Origin: Cristatella mucedo
Taxonomy: Eukaryota > Bryozoa > Phylactolaemata > Cristatellidae
Length of the DNA: 64,000 nucleotides
NCBI GenBank assembly: GCA_009760855.2
Contig: WPIO01000005.1
Location: 678,501 to 742,500, forward strand
Reading direction: 5' to 3'
Below are positions 1 to 14,370 of the stretch, piece after piece. The notes beneath the pieces were generated by a model, which saw only the letters and a program-made list of their open reading frames with translations, did no database searches and was not told the DNA's origin. Within the stretch, counting starts at the first letter, position 1. Every line of letters begins with the position of its first letter. A program made the translations under genes and the position numbers.

Positions 1-1354
<1,354 letters not shown>

Positions 1355-1396
1355 TCGCGCGCGCGCGCGCGCGCGCACACACACACACACACACAT
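1355..1396 (+). repeat. Microsatellite (GC)n(CA)n
   Basis: An alternating CG run passes directly into CA repeats, a classic Z-DNA-prone sequence. Confidence 0.97.
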
Positions 1397-1479
1397 TGCT
1401 CACATACACAGGAAAATGGAGACGCAGGCAGATGCAGGTGCAGATGCAGACACAGAGACGCACGGTGACTACCGGCTTC

Positions 1480-1600
1480 AGCTAATCATTCGATCGTGCT
1501 TCCTTGCAGCAAATGTAAAGTGCCTAGAAAGAGATTGACTTCTCTGAGGGCGCTATCAGATTATTTGTATTCTTATTGTCATTATTATTATTTCTGTCGA
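1480..1600 (+). mobile_element. LINE-B 3' tail
   Basis: CAGCAAATGTAAAGTGCCTA, GAAAGAGATTGACTTCTCTG and AGGGCGCTATCAG, followed by ATT-rich repeats. Extremely 5'-truncated. Confidence 0.8.
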
Positions 1601-2669
1601 AGGCTAAGAGCCTCGGCGTGTCAAGTAGTCCAAGATTCGCCGCTATGCACAGAGCTCCTTCCTTGCAAGTAAAATCTTGATATCAAGTTAATTTATTAAT
1701 AATATTAAATATTTAAAATAAATAAGTATACGATTATATTTAATTATGTATTAATTTTATTTTATTATATTTAATTATATTAAATAATAATATTAAAATC
1801 AAGTTAAATCGTGTGACGTGGTGAGTTGCACTTGCTAGTAATCGTCACCTATTCGACTGGAAAATTCTGGATTCGAAGGACTTGGGAAATGCGGACAAAA
1901 TATTGGAAAGGAGAACCCTCAGTGGTAACTTATGAAAGTCTACCGAAATGGCGCCGTAGTGTCGACGCGTGCCCTGTATTTGTGGCGTGCAGTTTTTACT
2001 GCTGTATCTTTTCGTTCAGCCTTCGGCAAAGCCGTGTAAGTGTGCAGACTTACCAATCGGCCTCTCCTTTGCTTTGAGTGTCCGGAAGCGCTTGAACGAC
2101 AAATACTGCGGCGTGAACCTCTGTCCATAGACATTCTTTATTCACTAGGATAGCTTTTGCCAGCCTTAGCTGTGCGAGTCGGCCGAGTTGCTATTTCATT
2201 TCGTGCTTACGAGGTATCGAAGGTGAGATAGATTAACATCCAGGAGTTGTTGTCCCAGCATTCGTAACATCGAAAGCTTCAGTGCACACTACATATTTTT
2301 CGGCTCGGAAAGTAAGCAGATGACTCTTCTTTTCCTTACTCGGCAGCTTAGATACAGTAAAGGCCTAGGTGGAGACAGTATTCAGGTATTAATGACCTTT
2401 CTCTGCTGAGCTTCCCAAATAATCAGGAAACACTTGGATCAGCGCGTCCAGTACGGTTGGCTTCCAAGACTCTCCTGAGAGCTGATCCTATCAATTGACG
2501 AATAATCATTTCGTCCTCCTGCCCGATTAATTCGGTCAGGAATGATTCTGACAGTGCCGTAAATGGAGTTTAGCTGAATATCTGCCCATCTCACGCGTTC
2601 ATCAATTTATCCGATTATAAATTTCAAAACTACGTCAGCCATTACTTTTATAAATACAATTGCTGAACG
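1601..2669. other. No gene recognised; AT-rich patch at 1,680-1,800
   Basis: TTAAT/AATATT-rich patch, then ordinary noncoding sequence. Confidence 0.5.
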
Positions 2670-2780
2670 TTAATAATAATCGTAATAATACATTTGATAT
2701 AGCGCCGTCAGAGAACTCAATTGTTTTCTAGGCACTACCATTTAAATACTATTTCCGAGCTTGAAATAAACACGTATAGA
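2670..2780 (-). mobile_element. LINE-B 3' tail, diverged
   Basis: AATAATAATCGTAATAATAC, then TAGCGCCGTCAGAGAACTCA and TCTAGGCACTACC: the reversed tail with its hairpin partly preserved. Confidence 0.65.
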
Positions 2781-3054
2781 ACATAAAGCTATCCCATCTA
2801 TGGCAAGGAAGCCCCGGCCCGCTCCGCTTCGCTTTCAAGGGCGCGCATCAATCGAAATGCTCAGAGAGCTGCAAAATGGGTTCCGCTGTGTTGGTTACGC
2901 GAAGAAACCAGACTCGTTATGTGAAGAATGAGCAGCGCGGCCCAGCTCCGGACTTAGTTACTGCTGTGGCTAGGCCTTCGGCGATCCTTTACAGAAATAG
3001 GCGTGGCTAGCGTCGACACTTTTAGCAGATTCGGTGCGTTTAGCTTTTGATGCT

Positions 3055-3180
3055 TTGGTCCAGTGGTTAAGGTGCTTACCCCGACCAAGGTCTGGCCGAC
3101 ATGTTGGGATTGAGCCCCGTGGCATATGTGAAACGCCTTAATAGAGATTAAGTTCTCTAAGGTGCTATACAAATGATATA
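3055..3180 (+). mobile_element. SINE-A (tRNA-derived)
   Basis: TGGTCCAGTGGTTAAGGTGC (A-box form) is followed by GGGATTGAGCCCC (decayed B box), then GAAACGCCTTAATAGAGATT and AAGTTCTCTAAGGTGCTATA, the LINE-B-type 3' tail. It ends in a short TA-rich run. Confidence 0.82.
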
Positions 3181-3475
3181 TATACATATATATTTATTTA
3201 TTTATGTAGGAGTCGCATAAGATGGACACCTACAATTGGCAGTGTGCCTTTTCTCGGCTGAGAGTTAGACGTAGTCCTTTGGCGGTCGCTTGCAACTACC
3301 ATGTCCATGTAGGAGAGTGAGGCCCATTAGCTAATACAATATCTTACGCGCCTTGGGGCTTTAAAACTCATATAATTGTGTTTATAAAATCATGACCAAT
3401 TCAGTGCTTTAATTTAATATAAAACTAGCTCTACCGGCCCTCTCTATTACTGAAGCGAAAAATTAAGTGCCAAGT

Positions 3476-3825
<350 letters not shown>

Positions 3826-3949
3826 GTGTGTATGTGTAAACTTACCTGTACATGTGTTTGGGCAACCGAAATCAATCAAATAAATGGGTTTACTGCTCGC
3901 ACATATATAACGGTTCCGCGGTGTCACTCTGCAATCGCTTTATTGATAT

Positions 3950-4060
3950 ACAGTCTAAAATAGTAGCAATAATAATAATACATCTGTGTATAGAACCATT
4001 AGAGTTCTAAATTTTAATTTAGGTTATTTGCACATGCTGTAAGCGTAGCAAGTCACTATA
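3950..4060 (-). mobile_element. Possible LINE-B 3' tail, very diverged
   Basis: An AATAATAATAATACATCTGT start and spacing to TTTGCACATGCTG resemble the reversed tail, but the hairpin is lost. Confidence 0.35.
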
Positions 4061-6449
4061 GTTGATAATAAAATGCGCAGCGTCAGTATGCATAAGCACG
4101 CACGAGCACTCATATGCAACGCAGGAAAATTCGTAAAAATGCTTCGATTGCTCTAGGCGATTACTAAATGTATATGCTGTGCTCCATCAGAGCATGGCCA
4201 TTTGGACAGAGGTGACTGTGTCGCAATTAGATCTTGCTGGGAACTCGCGCACGGTTTGGGATAGGTGCTGCAAGGCGCAGCCTTGCTTTTGAAGCTACGG
4301 CTAAGCCGTTGACGGCTCGGTACTGAAAGCTATCAATCGTATCGCATGCAAGTGCGCCACCTAGTGTGTGGCTGGCTAAGACCGCAAGATAGCGAATGAG
4401 CAGTCTCGCTGGCCGCAGCCACTACCAGGCACTCGTGGCGACGAGGGCCGGTGAATTTGATCCGTAGGTCAGCATCTACGAGGCGAGCATCTACCTGCGC
4501 TGCGTGCTTACCGTTCCAAAGTTCGACAGGACGACGGTGGCGGCTGCCGAACCGTCGTTTAACGACCCTAGCTCGTACTTAAGCTTGTAACCTTGCATGA
4601 GAATGCCAGGGTTCAAGATGGCGGGTGGCGTAGTAGCTGACGGCATCTTGTATAGCCTAATCCTCTTCACGCTTCGGCCACCACTCTCTACGACGTCTCT
4701 ACAAGCGACCGCTATTCAATTTTAGTCTGAGAGCAAGAGGAGTAACAGCGGCAGATGCTTCGAGCCGGTCCTTCGTCCTCGGAGTGGTGAAGTATAGGAG
4801 GCTGACTCGAGTGTTCAGCACGCCGAGGCTGCACTGCCACGCCGTCTGCTGTCTTCGGGTAGAATGAAGCGATGAATTTGGACACCAAGCACTGCATACG
4901 TGCACAACATGCATTACATACATACATCGAACATAGACGACTTTTACATATTTGCATTTACACAAAGGATTTATTTAGGCCGTACGTGTGCTGCAGCATT
5001 TAACTCCACGTGTGTACACAGGCACGGTACATATTTCTTACGTGCGTTTTCGTGAGCGATCGCACACACCCTGAGATCGTACAGAAAGTACGGCTGCGTA
5101 TAGTCATGCGGAAACCAGTGGCATTGCTCGGCGACCTTAGCTTGAAGAGTACGAAAGTTCATTAACGGGCCAGTTGTTCTCCCGAGGAAGACTGCACCGG
5201 TTTAGGCTGGTGCCAAAGTTTATCTAGTAGATCCAGCGGATCAAGCACCACTCATCCAGCGGATCCAGCACCTCTCATCTAGCGGATCTAGCACCACTCA
5301 CCCAGCGGATCTAGCGTCCCCCATCCAGCGGATCCAGCACCTCTCTTTGGCTGAGAAGCTTAGAAAGAAGTGGTCTCATTGGCCCATGGTCTCGCTGGCA
5401 GTCTGCTGGTTGGCTTGTCATTCGCTTTCACAAATGTAAGCCTCTCGAAAGCAGCATGAATTGGATAAGTTGTGCTGGCACACAGAGGCAAAGATAAAAA
5501 TAGCCAGGGAGTCGTCCACAGCTGGGAATCCTGGACGCCCAGACTGACCTCCATCTCGGAAACTTCAGGCTAATCCCCCAAATTTGGAGCGGTCTCTTTT
5601 CCGTGAGAAGGCAAATCTTTTCTTCTAGTGTCTACTCTTTGGGATGCTCGAGTAGTTGTAGGGCTTAACCAAATGGTCAAATAATAGCACAGTCTCAACG
5701 AAAATGCGTTCAACTGTTGGGCACCTTTTATCGGGATAAGCTGTGCTTGGCACATTTCACTCATAGTCATTCGCTGGATTTAAAGTGCTAATCCAAGCAC
5801 CTCCCGATTGAGCACGTGGCTGAGGGAAGTACTTCCTCTTAGCACAAGCTGTGAACCTGCATGTAGTCGTATGCAACAAAAACTTGGCTGCTGGCGAAAT
5901 GCGAGCATTTTGGTTCTGTCAGACGGGGAAGGGGGGAGTAACTCTGGTAATAGAACTACGAACTGCAAAGTTGCTGTCATCTGGCTCTGAGGATAGCATG
6001 TTCGGTGACTGTTTGTTAATGGTTATCACTACTGGGCAGGCCCTTGAGCTGAATAGCAACAGACCCTAGGACGGTCGGTTGCTGATGTAGAGGCAGACAA
6101 TAATGTAGGTGGTGGTTGGCCTAATGTAACTGCATGCAAGTGAGGAGGCACGCGGACGACCGTTGGGGGCCTCATGCCCCACGGGTAAAGCCAGTTATGA
6201 ACACTGCGCGGTAGGTTTAAAATCACGGACATCTCTTTCAGGAGGCTCTAAGCAGACTGCCATTTCTTGTGGCAAAACCAGTGCCACCGGTGCAGATGCA
6301 TCGGCCTATGGGGTGCATGTGCCGTGAATACACGAGTCAACAAAGGCCTTTCAAACTTGCTTGGTCTCTGCCTAATTCACTGCAGCATATGCCACAACAA
6401 TCGGGCGCATAGGACTTGACAGACAATGGTGACGATACCAGCGTTGCCT
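4061..6449. other. No gene recognised apart from the minisatellite
   Basis: Frames up to 88 codons on both strands show no family motif. The only structured element is the 23-bp array. Confidence 0.5.
5231..5345 (+). repeat. 23-bp minisatellite, five units
   Basis: Five consecutive 23-mers at 5,231, 5,254, 5,277, 5,300 and 5,323, all of exact length and close to ATCCAGCGGATCCAGCACCT+CTC. Units 2 and 5 are identical. The unit length is not a multiple of three, so it is not coding. Confidence 0.95.
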
Positions 6450-7490
6450 TCGGTGCAGATGTAATTTAATGTAATGTATCTCCGCCTGTAACCCCACATA
6501 GCGATAAAGACTATGCGAGTGTTAAGCAGGAGATTTTTGTATAGCACGCTCACAGCCTAAGCGGCTTTCTGTAGGCATTCGGTAACCAACAGACTTTATC
6601 TCACGCAACAAAGAGAAAGTGAAAAGCGTAGCAGAGTCAGGCGAGCAGTTGAGGTAGTGAGTAGCATGGAAGTAGCAGCTCAGGACCGCTGGAAAGGATG
6701 CGCTAAAGTCGGCAGCAGGATATCAGTTGTCGTTGCGTAAGAATAGTAGAAGCGAGTTCCACAGTCTAGGACCAGTATAGCTAAAGCTTCTGTCGCCTAC
6801 GATCTTAAAGCTGGAGGAACGAACAACTAATTTATAGTCCATACAGAATCTGAGTGCGCAAAGACGCTGAAACTCGTGCAGTAGTTCAGCTAGGCATGGA
6901 GGAGCCCAGCCGTGGCGGGCCTTGTTGGTCAGCGTAAGAACTTTGCTCTGTATCCGTTGATCAATCGGCAAACATCCTAGCTCTTTCAGCAAAGGAGACA
7001 TGGGGTCAGACCTCTGGGATTTGCAAACTAGCCTTGCAGCCATATTCATAGCCATCTGCAGTGGCCTAGCTGATTTCTTTGGTAGCCCAGCCAAAAGGGA
7101 ATCACAGTAGTCAAGCCGTGACAAAACTAAGGAGCAAGTTAAATCTTTTGCAAACCACCGTGGAAGACAGCTCCTAATCTTACATAGGGACCGGAGAAGC
7201 AGTCTTCTGTATGATGCTTTTAAAATGTAGGCAGCTGTCAAAAACGACACCTAAATTTTGAGCGCGTGGTATGGTCGCACAACGGCATCACCTATTAGAA
7301 GAGTAAATCCTTCTAATCCAGCCACACGTCCTATGAGCAGCAGTTCGGTTTTTATCGTCATTTTGTTTGAAGACATTTTCCGACATTCAGGATCGAATGT
7401 TGGCAAGGCAAGCGTTCAGTTTATCAGTTGCTCCAGCAGATTCCGATGGTTTGAATGACGAATACAGCTGAGTATCGTCAGCATAAATGT
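6450..7490 (-). mobile_element. LINE-A copy, 5'-truncated
   Basis: The tail at 6,456-6,480 (TGTAATGTATCTCCG) is followed leftward-to-rightward by the reverse complement of the LINE-A C-terminal region. A 175-codon frame (6,723-7,250) carries CKIRSCLPRWFAKDLTCSL, SRLDYCDSLLAGLPKK and NMAARLVCKS. The upstream part to about 7,490 matches the ADDTQ-proximal segment in broken frames. Confidence 0.85.
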
Positions 7491-9639
7491 AATATTCATT
7501 GATTAAAGAAAAATAATTAGTTGTCCTATCGGCAGTATCATAATGCAAGTCACTGCAGACGCAGCCAGTGAAGGAGTCACTACTGCCTGGGTAAATAACA
7601 CACTAGTGAAGAGGACACAGCATCCAGCAGCAATTGGTTACAGCAAGTGTCTGCAATGCCGATGATTCGTATGAGAAAAATTTTGTGCCAGGCGTCAAAT
7701 CACTATCGAAGAGTTACCGTCACTTGTGTTGCAGCAATCAGGCCATGACAGCCAGTGGCCATGGCAGCTACTACAGAGCAAAGCGTCGATGCGAGTGGCG
7801 AACGGAGTCAAATGACGACGAATTGGCGACACGTGTCTAAGCATAAAATATCCTATGCATGCGGAATTTTCAGGAATGTTCACCGCACGTATCACCGAGT
7901 TCTGGCAGAGAGTTGCTGCAGCAGCTAGCAAAGGCCTAATTTCCATGGTAACCATGATGTGAAGCAGGAGGCCCGGCGGGCCATCGAGGAACTACTCACA
8001 CGCTAGGAGTTGAATTGCGTTTGCCCAGGAGGAGGCTTTGAAGGAGCATTGTCTTTCATCGGGATTCCTCCCACTGGACACTTTTTTGTCGGTACTTTTC
8101 CCTAGGAACGATTCGCACGTATCCCTGGCAACGTCTGGTCCCCACGAGTCGCAGCAGACGACGCCGCAGTCAGCCTCCTGCCCCGCCATTCTAGGCCACA
8201 ACGCCGGCGAAGCTCTCGAGCCAAATAGTACAGCAGTACTTTACGCTGCGCGTTGTCTTGATTTCGTCGTCGTCGTCGTCGCCAATTTTTCGCTAGCATG
8301 CGGAAGCAGTTGCGCACGCCAGAAGACCGTGCAGGTAACTCAGCTTTTAATTGCAAATCGCTGGAAACTACGCGCGTGCTAGCGGCCATGCCAGCTTATT
8401 CCAGCCGCGGAGAGTATACACTTGTGCAACTGGGCAAAGTCTGTTCTTCGGCGGAGGTTTCTGCCGGTAACAGCTAATGCCTGTGCTCCCGAGTCTTTGT
8501 CTAGGGGTGCTCGCTCAGTACGAGCCCCGGGGTCGTGGGTTCGACTTCTGCAGTGGGCGATCCTGTACTGCCCACAGCAAGCGGTGGCAATGGCCTTAAA
8601 GGCTCTTTCTTTTACCGCTACATCGATAAGGCTGTTAAGTCAGCTAGCCTATTTGAAAGTGTGTCTACGGAGCTCAACAATTGAAAGTATACCTATCTCA
8701 ATCTGAACAGAGAACAAGAGGCTAACCTTCGCAGCGAATTTAAGGTCATACACAAAATTTCGCATAGGACCGCTACCGCTGCACCAAAGGCGGCAGCGGT
8801 ATCCGGGTTCGGAAGAACCAGCGATTTTGACCCATTTCCTTTAGCGAAGTCGCGCTTGTCGCTTGCAGAGGCGATGTGGCTGCTGGTCGCGAGGGGGCTT
8901 CCGATTAGAGCAGAGCGTCGCAGGTGGAGTTGCAGCATAAGGCAGATAATCGCGCTGCCCGAAGACGAACCTGTTGCGGCTAGGCGCACTAAACGCACAC
9001 GTCGATGCTCAGAATGTTAGCGGGGAGTAAATCAAGGAAGCTTGTTAAGTCAATTCACGCTTACCCCGTGCTTGGCCGGACGCAATCTGCGCTGACGGAA
9101 ATTTCTCGCTCTGGGGATTTTGGTCCGCAGTGCTTATTTTCCTCGGCAATCATGTGATCCTGCACTTTTAATGACTTCAACAGAGTTTTGGAAGATATTT
9201 CGTTCTATGGGTACAGCAGGAAGCATCTGCGGTTGAATAGTACTTTCTCAACTGCGACTATGCACATAGAGTTTAAGCGAAGCTCTGTAAAGCGGCTCAA
9301 TGATGCATGATTACGGCATGCCCATTTACAAACCTTTCCGTGATACCCAAAATCCCGATTTACAACAACTCAGGCAAACTAAATCCCATTTCCACGGTCA
9401 AATAATAACAACAGTAACACATTTTTAGCACTCAGGAGAATTAAATCTCTTTCTAGAGTCCTTAGATTTGCTCCGAAGAAAGCGAGTCAGTTGGTTAGTG
9501 ATAACATGCCCAGCATGACACAGAGGCACACAAAGGACAATGAAAACTGACCGAACGAATGAATGCTGAGAGGAACGAGTGCCCTTTGAGCCGCTGCTTA
9601 AATTTCACCGAGACAGGAGACATTGCAATATCAATAAGG
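7491..9639. other. No gene recognised apart from a SINE-B
   Basis: A 95-codon minus frame at 8,102-8,389 has an Arg run from a (GTC)n repeat (8,264-8,281). Nothing links it to a family. Confidence 0.45.
8500..8660 (+). mobile_element. SINE-B (tRNA-derived)
   Basis: GGTGCTCGCTCAGTACGAGC is followed by the B-box-like GTCGTGGGTTCGACTTC, then CAGCAAGCGGTGGCAATGGC and the end AAGGCTGTTAAGTCAGCTAG, a small terminal hairpin. Confidence 0.82.
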
Positions 9640-11595
9640 AACGAGTTTTATATTTTGGGGACATAGGGACGAAAAAGGCGCGGTCTCCAACGATCTGAGC
9701 TTGGTTAGAGGTTCAGCTAATCGACTTGAGTCAGAAGAGCGGGTGGTGCTATGCCAAGCCTGATTGGGAAGTAATTCGGATAGATAGGCTGGAGGTATGT
9801 AATACAAGAACCCACAAGTGAGCGACACAACGTTGAAGTCGATACGCTACTTGATGGGGAGCCAATGCAGGTCGGCGAGAAATGGTGTAATGTGGAAACT
9901 GCAATCCTCACGACATACAAGCCTGGCTGCAGAGCTTTGCACCGTCTGCAAGTACATTGCTCTACATGCGGAAAGAGTTACGAACCGTGAGATACAGAAG
10001 AAGTCGAGACGGGATGTGGCAAATGCATTCACAAACTCGACTGAGGTATCGCTGACCAGAAAGTTGGCAACATTCTGTAGCTGAAATTAAGCAGACTTGG
10101 TAGCGAGCTGATACAGTCTTCTTGTGAAAGGTCTTTTTGGAACAGGACGCTCAGATTTTGTGCGGATACTGCTGTATGTATGTATGTATCTCCGTCTCTA
10201 ATCCACAAAGTCATAAAAACTATCTGGGTGCTACGCAGGAGAGTATTTTATAGCACACTCAAAGCAGTTTAAGCGGCTTTCGGCACGCATTCAGTAGCCA
10301 ACAGACTTAATCTCATGAAAATAAAGAGAAAGTGGGAAGCATAGCAGAGTCAGGCGAGCAGATGAGGTAGTGAGTGGCCTGGAAGTAGCAGCTCAGGACC
10401 GCTGAAAAGGATGGGCCATTATCAGCAGCAGGAGAGTAGTTGTCGTCGTGTAAGAATTGTGGAAGCGAGTTCCGCAGTCTAGGACCTACAGAGCTAAAGC
10501 TTCTGTCGCCAGCTGTCTTTAAGCTGAGGAATGGAACGGTTAATTGATTGTCCATAAAGGACCTGAGGGCGTAAAGAGGCTGAAACTGATGCAACAGTTC
10601 AGCTAGGTACGAAGGAGCCAGGCCATGGTGGGCATTGTGGGTAAGCGTAAGAACTTTGCTCTGTATTCATTGACCAATCGGCATCCATCCTAGCTCTTTT
10701 AGCAAAGGAGACACGTGCTCAAACCTCTGAGGCTTGAAGACTAGTCTTCCATAGTCAGCCATATTCATTGCCAGCTGTGGTGGCCAAGTTGCTTTCTTCG
10801 GTAGCCCAGTCAAAAGAGAATTACGATTATCTAGCCGAGACAGCACTAAGGAGCAAGTTAAATTCTTTGCAAACCATTGTGGAAGATAGCTCCTAATCTA
10901 AGATAGGGATCGGAGAAGCAGTCTTCTGAATGATAATTTTAAAATTTAGGCAGCTGTCAGAAACTACACCTAAATATCGAGCACGTGGTATGGTCGCACA
11001 ACAACATAGCCTATTAGAAAAGCAAAGTCTTTCAATCCAGCCACACGCTTAGGGTGTCCTATGAGCAGCAGTTCGGTTTCATCGTCATTTAGTTTCAAGA
11101 AGTGTTCCGACATCCAGGATCGAATGTCGGCAAGGCAAGCATTCAGTTTAGCAGCTGCTGCAGCAGATTCCGACGGTTTGAATGACAAATACAACTGCGT
11201 ATCGTCAGCATTAAAGTGATATTATATTCCATGGGCCTTAATAACTTTTCCCAGAGGCTGAGTATTAATGGAGAACAGCAAGGGACTGAGGACGGACCCT
11301 CAAGGGACTCCACAGGTGACCCGTCTCGTGTGCGAGACCTGACCCCACACGACACGGATTGAACACCACCAGACAAGTATGATTTAAGCCACGCCTGTGC
11401 TTCGTCTGCCAGACCGATCGTTGTTCTCAATCGTTCAAGCAGAACTTCGTGATCAATGGTGTCGAAGGCAGCAGACAGATCTAGCAGAGCTAGGGCAGTG
11501 ACATTCCCGTCCGGAAATATAACGGCAGAGCCCATGGTCAGGTATAGATTTTCTAATTTATAAGTGACATTAGGCTTACCCATATCAGCGGCCAA
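9640..11595 (-). mobile_element. LINE-B copy interrupted by LINE-A
   Basis: The LINE-B parts are 9,640-10,165 (ITPFLADLHWLPIK, FVTSRLDFF-like frames) and 11,509-11,595 (MGKPNVTYKLENL). Between them lies the LINE-A at 10,166-11,508. All frames are broken. The ends are approximate. Confidence 0.7.
10166..11508 (-). mobile_element. LINE-A copy inserted in a LINE-B copy
   Basis: The 3' tail (TGTATGTATGTATCTCCG) is at 10,175. The body shows FNADDTQLYLSF, VPQGSVLSPLLFSI and LALLDLSAAFDTIDH near the right end, with frameshifts between. LINE-B sequence lies on both sides (9,640-10,165 and 11,509-11,595), in the order expected of one interrupted copy. Confidence 0.82.
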
Positions 11596-11604
11596 CTAGA
11601 CTCT

Positions 11605-11957
11605 GAGCTCTCTAGTTTGTCAACCTGTAGAAGGAGCTATGAACTCACTTCCGACTTACTACGCGACATCCCCTCACTTCACTATATTTAAAAAGAAACC
11701 TAAAGTGTATCTATTTATCAGAGCATATAGTGGATCCATGTGGTTTGTTCTTTATGTACTTATGCGTGGTGACGCTGTGCATGCTGCCACTAAACATACT
11801 TGCATGCTGACCTTGTGGATGTGATCCCTAAACATATTTTGCTTGCTGTCATTGTGCATGCTACCACTAACCGTTCGATCGCGCTTCCTTTGCAGCAAAT
11901 GTAAAGTGCCTAGAAAGAGATTGAGCTCTCTGAGGGTACTTTATAAAATTTGTTATT
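11605..11957 (+). mobile_element. LINE-B 3' end
   Basis: Has NSLPTYYATSPHFT, then the CTTATGCGTG/TGCATGCTGCCACTAA segment typical of the family 3' UTR, and the tail GTAAAGTGCCTAGAAAGAGA at 11,895. It abuts the interrupted minus-strand LINE-B copy head to head. Confidence 0.8.
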
Positions 11958-12698
11958 TTTTATTATAATTAAAAATAATTTTACTATCCTATGTCCAACA
12001 AATATTGTTACTATTCGGCTGACCATATCCTGTGACAAATAGCTACAGCCTTCGGAATAGTGGAGTGTTCAGCCACCCGCTACTACCTCGAGACATTCCC
12101 TAGATAAGCTCTTGGAAGTTCAGTGGGTCAGTATCGCGATTAGATCACAGTAACTTCGACGATGGTGTTTAAATGCAGATTCGGTGTCTTAAAAATCATT
12201 TTTCTTTTGTAGTCTTCTGTATCGAGGTGTGTTGCGATGCATTGCCGAAGGCGGAGATGCTAGCAAGTCTTCTGTCGCCAGTCATTTCAATTTACTGTGT
12301 GACTTGCAGTTAAATTTGATGCAATTTCCTAAACTGGGGTAGCGGTATCATTAAGTGATAGCTAAGTTGCAGAATATTTTTTATCTGGACTTGGGTGCCT
12401 GCATTGATCCATTTCGTATTTTCAACCTCAATTCAATAGAAAAATGTGATTTTATGGCTACGCTCACTTTTGATGCACGAAAATTGCCACCAACTTTGCC
12501 CTAAGAAGCGGGAGAGTATGAAAAAGAAATCGACATTAGGCTAGTGCAAAGTGCACAATGGCTAAAGCATGTGCCACAGAATGACTGCAGTAAATTATAA
12601 TTGACGATTACGGAAAACGCCGAGTTCACGGCTGACGCTGCTGTCTCAGATTCCGGCGTGCTTCTGCTGATAGTCTAACTGATAGTAGTTAGCCGCTG

Positions 12699-12701
<3 letters not shown>
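11958..12701. other. No gene recognised
   Basis: Mixed-composition sequence between a LINE-B tail and the TA repeat. Confidence 0.5.
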
Positions 12702-12766
<65 letters not shown>

Positions 12767-12767
12767 A

Positions 12768-12803
<36 letters not shown>

Positions 12804-12821
12804 TATATATATATAATATAT

Positions 12822-12888
<67 letters not shown>
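12702..12888. repeat. (TA)n microsatellite, 187 bp
   Basis: Near-pure TA with small ATCTATCT, AAATA and TAATA breaks. Self-complementary along its length. Confidence 0.98.
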
Positions 12889-12895
<7 letters not shown>

Positions 12896-13108
12896 TCTCG
12901 AAAGGATCGATAAGGCGTTTCCCCACACACGAAACACACGCACCGCACGGTGAGTAGATCAGGTTCACACAGGTTCACTGTTTTCACGACCCTTGAGGCT
13001 GCTCATTGCCTATGATATGAAAGGCAATGGGCATCTCCATGTGCATAAAGTCGCCACGGTATCGCGCAGACTTTGGAATTTTCGCGGCAATTTTCCTCCG
13101 ATTGTACC

Positions 13109-13155
13109 AGATTCGTCGGGCCCAATTCGCCTCTCAGATTCGTCGGGCCCAATTG
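13109..13155 (+). repeat. 27-bp tandem duplication
   Basis: CAGATTCGTCGGGCCCAATT occurs twice, separated by CGCCTCT. Confidence 0.9.
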
Positions 13156-13780
13156 TCATGCCTACTCTCGCGTAGCCTTTGTTAGGCCCAGGGACATCGC
13201 GAAGCAGCAATCCGCAACAGCAACGCCCCCGCAGCCCAGAATTTTGCACGGATTGCGCCCGGGAGGCTCTCGTCGAACGGGATACAATAGCCAGGTCGAA
13301 TGTGGCGCATCGCCTGCGCCTGCGCACGAATGCTGAAACGCGTGACTGGAGGTCAAATTCTGAGGTCGGAGGTTGAATTTCAACTCTCGTAGTCAGCAGC
13401 GTCTGTCGCGTCGGCCTTTGCTGCTCAGATAACAGGAGAAGCGCAATGAAAGGCAAGGTAAAAGTGCTTGAGCTGTACGCATTTCACAGACCCATGGCGG
13501 ATCTAGCGAGCTGCCCAGCCTCAGTAGCTAATCGCCCCAAAACAATCATCATTATCATTACGATAATCGTGTGCGAACTTGACGGCGGAGACTGCAATGC
13601 TGCCCTGCAGTGCAGAACGAATGTCCTACAGTGCAGAACGAATTGGGGCTGCAGCTGGCGCGGGGCCGGTACCAGGTCGCATTCGTCGCCGCGTCTCCTG
13701 TCGGCATGCAGTCCGCTGCTTTATGTCCGCTTGGCATCGCCGTCGCCATCCCTCTAACTCATGCCTCCATCGTCGTCGCG

Positions 13781-13784
<4 letters not shown>

Positions 13785-13824
<40 letters not shown>
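13785..13824 (+). repeat. (CT)n microsatellite
   Basis: About 20 CT units at the left edge of the GC-rich block. Confidence 0.97.
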
Positions 13825-13827
<3 letters not shown>

Positions 13828-14140
13828 CTTCTTTCTCTTTTTTTGGCGCTACTGCGGCCACCAGCCAACGGTCTCCGGCGGAGGGGGGCTGGATCGGGGA
13901 TCGATGGGCTGGATGATCGGGAGGATGAGGGGAGGATCGGGGTGCTGCCCGCGGCGGTCTCCGCGTGCGCAAAGCGCCGGTGCTTAACGGGCCGGACGGA
14001 CGACGACTGAACGCTAGGAAGGACCAAATGAGCGCGGGCTAAGAAGATGCAAACGCGAAAACGCTCATGCCGACATCTACCGAGTGCTGGGCGCGTGCGC
14101 TCGCGAGATCCCACGCGAGCATCGCGACCACCAGCAGTCT

Positions 14141-14171
<31 letters not shown>

Positions 14172-14370
14172 ATCCTGCCCGCGCGGCGCGTTCCTCGAGC
14201 GGCACCAGCTCTCTCGGCTCGCCGCCGCTCGCCGCGCGCGCCGTTCGCACATCGATCGCCGACCGTGCGCGGGTGGCTAGCGTCGCGCCGACGAGGCGGC
14301 CTCGCGCTCGGCGGCCTCGCGCTCGGCGACCTCGTCCCTCCCCCTTCGCCGGGCGCGAGGCGCTCGCTTA

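Noticed and set aside
5231-5345. CRISPR-like array
   Set aside because: The units are contiguous 23-mers without spacers, in a eukaryotic context.
11143-11595. 150-codon ORF as an intact RT protein
   Set aside because: A chimera across an insertion border between LINE-B and LINE-A.
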